Part shown: in pieces, positions 59,611-63,260 of the stretch
Layout: every line of letters begins with the position of its first letter
Numbering within the stretch: position 1 is the first letter of the stretch
The notes under the pieces: model-generated
What the model was told of the DNA's origin: nothing
The model's database searches: none
The model's input: only the letters and a program-made list of their open reading frames with translations
Program-made: the position numbers and the translations under genes
Origin: Butyricicoccus pullicaecorum
GTDB lineage: Bacteria > Bacillota > Clostridia > Oscillospirales > Butyricicoccaceae
Reading direction: 5' to 3'
Length of the DNA stretch: 63,260 bases
Assembly (NCBI GenBank): GCA_021531865.1
Contig: JAFBIW010000014.1
Coordinates: forward strand, 1-63,260

Positions 59611-62600
59611 TTAAGCAGCAGCCAGGGTAATAGTCGCAGTGTAGTTACCAGCGATGCTATACGCAATCGTGTTGCCCGCAACAGCGATATAGGTGCTGCC
59701 CGCAGTATCCAGAACCAGCTCATAGGTAGTGCCAGATACGAGCTTGATCTCCTTCAGAGTCGGAACGTTCATGGTAGCGCCACTGCCAACACCCTTCAGA
59801 TTGTAGGTGCCAACCAGCTTCGCCAGATCCGCGTTGTTAACCTGAACAGATACGGTGGTGTTGTAAGTGCCTGCATTGAAGTTTCCAGTAATGTCGGGCG
59901 TAATATTATACGCAACGATGTTTACGGTGAAGGTCGCGGACCGATGACCCGGCATAGATACAGTGTACTTGTAAGCACCTACAGGAGTAGTGCCGTCCAG
60001 CTTAACGTTGATGGTCTTGCCCGTAACCGTAGACTTCGCAATCGTGATACCCTGTACGTCATCAGGAGCTGTTACAGTGATATCATCGAAATCTACAGCT
60101 TCGCCAGCGGTGCAGGTAACCGCTACGTCCAAGCTGTGAATGGTGCCATAGGTACGGCCCATAAATACATCATCTACGTTGTCGGAAACCTTAAGCTGCG
60201 GCAGAGTGGTCACGTCAATGACTTCCTCAACGGTCTTCTCGTAGTAGTAAACCGCTACAACGTCATCGCCGTCAACGATAACGTCAGCAACTACATACTC
60301 GTCCTCATCGTCCGTATTGTCGATGTAGGAATCCAGATCGTCAACGGAGCCTTCCTCAACGCCGAAGCCCTTCTTGAAGCCATCGGTAGTTACGAGGGTC
60401 TCGCCGATAGCCGGCAGCTCAACCTTCTCGTCGGTGATCTTGAAGAATGCAGTGTCGTCCTTCAGATCGAACGCCTGCGTGTACTGCGCGTTCTCAACAG
60501 TGTAAACCTTGTTGTCGCCGTTCGCAACCGCAGCAGTTACGGTCAGGGACTTGTCAGCCGTTACCTTGTTGACAACCGCACGAACTGCCTGATAAGACGG
60601 ATTCTTCTTGATCTCACGACCAGACAGCGCACCCAGCTTATCGCCGGTAACAGCCTGATCCATCTCGGTCAGAGCAATGACCTTGCCATCCTTATCCAGC
60701 TCGATCTCGCAGTAGATACCGTAAACCGGGTTGGTCTTGGACAGCTTGTCATACATCTTGTTCAGAACATCGTCCTGATTAGCAACGCCGTTTACGTAAA
60801 CATCGTCCGCGTCAACGGTGTCGAACTCAGTCGCATCCTCGCCAGCTACGTTCGCATCCAGCGTGTAGGTGTCGGAGGACTTGTGGTAGGTCATCTTGGT
60901 GACCAGAGCCGCCTTAACGGTGGTGTTGGAGAAGAAGCGGAAGGTATCAACGCCCAGAACAGCAGCCTCCAGGTTGTCGTTCTTGGTCTCACGGTCGTAG
61001 GTAGCGCCATAAGATACCGTCTTCTCGGTATGACCACCAGTAGCATGCTGATTCAGGCAGATATCCGGAATTTCGTCGTAAGCAACAGCCATGACGTTCT
61101 TCTTGTCCAGATCCGTACCACCTACCTTGTAAGTGTCGCCGGCCTTCAGACCAGACGCATAGCCGTTGTCATGGTACTCACCTTTCGTACCAGTGGTTAC
61201 CTTAACAGCGAAGATAACAGAAGCCTTGTCAGCCCAGTTCTTAGCGCCGTTTGCAACAAACGCATCGGTCTTGTCAATGAACTCGTAGTCATTCGCCTTG
61301 GTCGTAGCAACCTGAATCATCTTGGTAATCTGACCGTCGTCGTTCATCTTGTACTTGAACGCCAGACCCTTCGGGTTCTTGCTGAACGCACGGGTGTCCT
61401 CATTATAGTAAGCGCCAACATCAGCATCCTTGACCAGCTTGACATCTTCCAGATACTCGTTCTTATCGGTAACACCGGAAATCTCAGCCAGGCCGCGGTC
61501 ACCAGTCTTGTTGGAGCCATTGTCAGCGCCGGTTACGAAGATGTAGCCGGAGTAGGTCTCATCGGACTCGGCCAGCTTGATGACATAGCCGTTGGCGTTG
61601 GTCCAAACGTCCCAAGCGTCGTCGGTGTCCTCGTCCATCTTGTCGTATACATCGTAGGTATCCTCGAAGGTGAACTTCTCGTCAGCTACGTTGATGTACT
61701 CGCCGTCGAACGCAACACCCTTCTTGGTGTCAACGTCGGTAACTTCCATGGACTCAGGCTCAACCAGCTCTACAGTCCAAGTAGAAACGATTTCCTTCTT
61801 CGCGCCCTCGCAGGACTTGGTTACGGCAACAACGTCGCCCTCTTCCAGATCCTCAGGCAGCTCAGCCTTGATAGCCCAATCAGCGTCAGCAGCCTTGCCG
61901 GTCGCGTCGTCGCCATCGGTCTCGCCGTCAACGTCCAGAGTGTAAACGACCTTCTTGGTAGCCGCCTGGCTGCCCAGCTCGTCGGTGAACTTGACCTTGG
62001 ACTTGGAAACAGAAACTACCTCAAGGTATTCAACCTTATCGGTCTTGATGTAATCGACTTCGTCGTCAGAATCCCAGTCGATCAGCTTGTAGGAGTAGCC
62101 GTTCTTGACGTTCAGCGCCTTCTCAACGTTCTTGTCAACATCCAGAGTAACACCGTCGAGCTTGATCTCGTCGTTGTTCTTGCCGTCAGACATGGTCGCG
62201 TTGTAGTCGTAAGCGGACTGACCCTTTACGGTCTTGATGGCCTTGATCTCCCACTTGTCAGAGTAAGCATAAGCCTTGGTGGTCTTATCGTACTCCGGCT
62301 CAGAGTGCTGGCCTTCGCCCCACAGCTCTACCTGATAGCCCTTCAGGCCGTCAATGTTGCCCTCGTAGGTGAAGGTGAAGTAACCTACATCCTTGTCAGC
62401 ATCGGTCTTGCCAGCGTCGAAGATATCGGTGGAGTCGTCCTTGATCGGGTAAGCCTTGATCTTTTTGACCTCACCCTTCTCGCACAGAACGCCGGTGATG
62501 ACCCAAGTATGAGCCTTGCAGGTCTTCATCTCTTCCTCGTTCTTGTCCCAAGTGCCAACAGCAGCACGGGTCAGGCCGAAGACGTCCTCAGCGATGGTCG

Positions 62601-63228
62601 GGTACTCCTCAACGGTGGTGCCGTGAGTGGTGTTTACCTGCTTCGCGCCGCGTGCGTAATCCGCAAACAGAGCGTTGTAGATGATCTGCGCATCCTCGCC
62701 GCGGAGAGCAGCGGAGGACGGAACAACAGTCACGTCATCCAGCAGGCCGTTCGCCTGAGCGGCGGAAATGTGGCCGTACGGATAAGAGGTGCCGGTGGTC
62801 TCGTAGCCCATCGCACGAACAACCATGGTGACGAACTCAGCGTCGGTGATCGCACGATCCGGCTCGAACTTGTTGTTGCCAACACCAACGGTGATGCCGT
62901 TTACTACACAGTAGCCAACGACGGATTCCTTCCAGGAACCCTTTACAACGTCGGTAAAGTTGGACGCGCCAGCGTACTGAGAGACCTGCGGATCGCCGGT
63001 CAGCATACGAGCGATCAGCGCGCATGCCTCAGCACGGGTGATGGTGTCCTCGGAATGGTACTTGCCGTCGTCCTTGCCCTGGATAATACCCAGATCGGAC
63101 AGCATGGTGATGGCTTCCGAATACTCGGAACCCGCCGGTACGTCCGGGTAAACCACAGCGCCGGCGAACATGGTGAACGCGCATGCGAACGCCAGTACCA
63201 GTGCGAGAACCTTCTTCAGATTCTTCAT
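59611..63228 (-). CDS. SLH-domain S-layer-type protein (copy 2)
   Basis: Length is 1205 aa. The first 230 residues match copy 1 (52805) with few changes: same signal peptide and three SLH motifs. The middle is similar in plan (repeats of DWDSDDEVDYI and LPEDLEEGDVVAVTKSCEG) but clearly diverged. The final 150 residues (LPQLKVSDNVDDVFMG to the end) are a different beta-sandwich, with ATFTVNIVAYNITPDITG. The promoter lies beyond the window. Either copy could be the main S-layer protein. Confidence 0.93.
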   Translation of the reverse strand: MKNLKKVLALVLAFACAFTMFAGAVVYPDVPAGSEYSEAITMLSDLGIIQGKDDGKYHSEDTITRAEACALIARMLTGDPQVSQYAGASNFTDVVKGSWKESVVGYCVVNGITVGVGNNKFEPDRAITDAEFVTMVVRAMGYETTGTSYPYGHISAAQANGLLDDVTVVPSSAALRGEDAQIIYNALFADYARGAKQVNTTHGTTVEEYPTIAEDVFGLTRAAVGTWDKNEEEMKTCKAHTWVITGVLCEKGEVKKIKAYPIKDDSTDIFDAGKTDADKDVGYFTFTYEGNIDGLKGYQVELWGEGQHSEPEYDKTTKAYAYSDKWEIKAIKTVKGQSAYDYNATMSDGKNNDEIKLDGVTLDVDKNVEKALNVKNGYSYKLIDWDSDDEVDYIKTDKVEYLEVVSVSKSKVKFTDELGSQAATKKVVYTLDVDGETDGDDATGKAADADWAIKAELPEDLEEGDVVAVTKSCEGAKKEIVSTWTVELVEPESMEVTDVDTKKGVAFDGEYINVADEKFTFEDTYDVYDKMDEDTDDAWDVWTNANGYVIKLAESDETYSGYIFVTGADNGSNKTGDRGLAEISGVTDKNEYLEDVKLVKDADVGAYYNEDTRAFSKNPKGLAFKYKMNDDGQITKMIQVATTKANDYEFIDKTDAFVANGAKNWADKASVIFAVKVTTGTKGEYHDNGYASGLKAGDTYKVGGTDLDKKNVMAVAYDEIPDICLNQHATGGHTEKTVSYGATYDRETKNDNLEAAVLGVDTFRFFSNTTVKAALVTKMTYHKSSDTYTLDANVAGEDATEFDTVDADDVYVNGVANQDDVLNKMYDKLSKTNPVYGIYCEIELDKDGKVIALTEMDQAVTGDKLGALSGREIKKNPSYQAVRAVVNKVTADKSLTVTAAVANGDNKVYTVENAQYTQAFDLKDDTAFFKITDEKVELPAIGETLVTTDGFKKGFGVEEGSVDDLDSYIDNTDDEDEYVVADVIVDGDDVVAVYYYEKTVEEVIDVTTLPQLKVSDNVDDVFMGRTYGTIHSLDVAVTCTAGEAVDFDDITVTAPDDVQGITIAKSTVTGKTINVKLDGTTPVGAYKYTVSMPGHRSATFTVNIVAYNITPDITGNFNAGTYNTTVSVQVNNADLAKLVGTYNLKGVGSGATMNVPTLKEIKLVSGTTYELVLDTAGSTYIAVAGNTIAYSIAGNYTATITLAAA

Positions 63229-63260
63229 AAGGTTTTTTCCTCCTTTTATTTTTGGGGACT
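62536..63260. repeat. Direct repeat copy B (SLH gene 2 N-terminus and upstream DNA)
   Basis: Matches 55676-56402 with an offset of 6,860 bp. The repeat runs to the window edge, so its true end is unknown. Confidence 0.9.

Overview
The window looks like part of the chromosome of a GC-rich, anaerobic, gut-type Firmicute of the Clostridia (Oscillospirales-like). This rests on the canonical Gram-positive gene orders rimP-nusA-ylxR-L7Ae-infB-rbfA-nrnA-truB-ribF and S10-spc-alpha, a SpoIIE sporulation phosphatase, YitT, a DUF1934 gene beside argS, SLH-domain surface proteins and purine-rich Shine-Dalgarno sites. Species is not assigned. Most genes lie on the minus strand; the exceptions are a plus-strand block at 44.3-47.1 kb and two tiny toxin-like genes.

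Layout. 1-127: end of an IS3-family element, 24 bp beyond ribF. 0.15-8.2 kb (minus): nusA/infB operon, from a strong promoter and a conserved-looking leader hairpin in front of rimP down to ribF. 8.3-24.9 kb (minus): complete S10-spc-alpha ribosomal cluster from rpsJ to rplQ with secY, adk, map, a KOW protein, infA and rpoA. The cluster is cut between rpsN(Z) and rpsH by a terminator, a new promoter and a 390-nt structured leader. 25.3-25.7 kb: candidate type I toxin-antitoxin (TA) locus with a leader ORF coupled to the toxin. 25.7-33.3 kb: ybaK, an anti-sigma/ECF sigma pair, dus, a DedA-like gene, a small unknown gene, spoIIE and yitT. 33.5-33.9 kb: tRNA-Met, tRNA-Glu and tRNA-Val. 33.9-44.1 kb: transglutaminase-like gene, membrane protein, rsmE, prmA, an unknown gene, S41 protease, argS, DUF1934, murI and ddl. 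44.3-47.1 kb (plus): PadR-HAAS-DUF4097-PspC envelope module behind a structured leader, then an acidic membrane protein. 47.2-48.2 kb: a recombinase-tail-like HTH protein and a Cys-less ArsC/Spx-fold protein.

48.2-63.3 kb is a surface-protein region: two paralogous secreted proteins with copper-amine-oxidase-type N-terminal domains and repeated beta modules, then two very similar SLH (S-layer-type) genes of 1187 and 1205 aa flanking a WG-repeat/SLH protein. The two large SLH genes share almost identical starts, upstream DNA and terminators, so they form direct repeats exactly 6,860 bp apart. Between them lies the most interesting part of the window: an Fst/par-like type I toxin-antitoxin locus with convergent toxin and antitoxin RNAs, a long terminator hairpin and matching direct repeats. 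It is followed by two further tandem promoter-plus-terminator units that look like extra antitoxin RNAs without a toxin.

Promoters, terminators and RNAs were found by eye. No database search, folding program or alignment was run. Gene names rest on recognised motifs and gene order.
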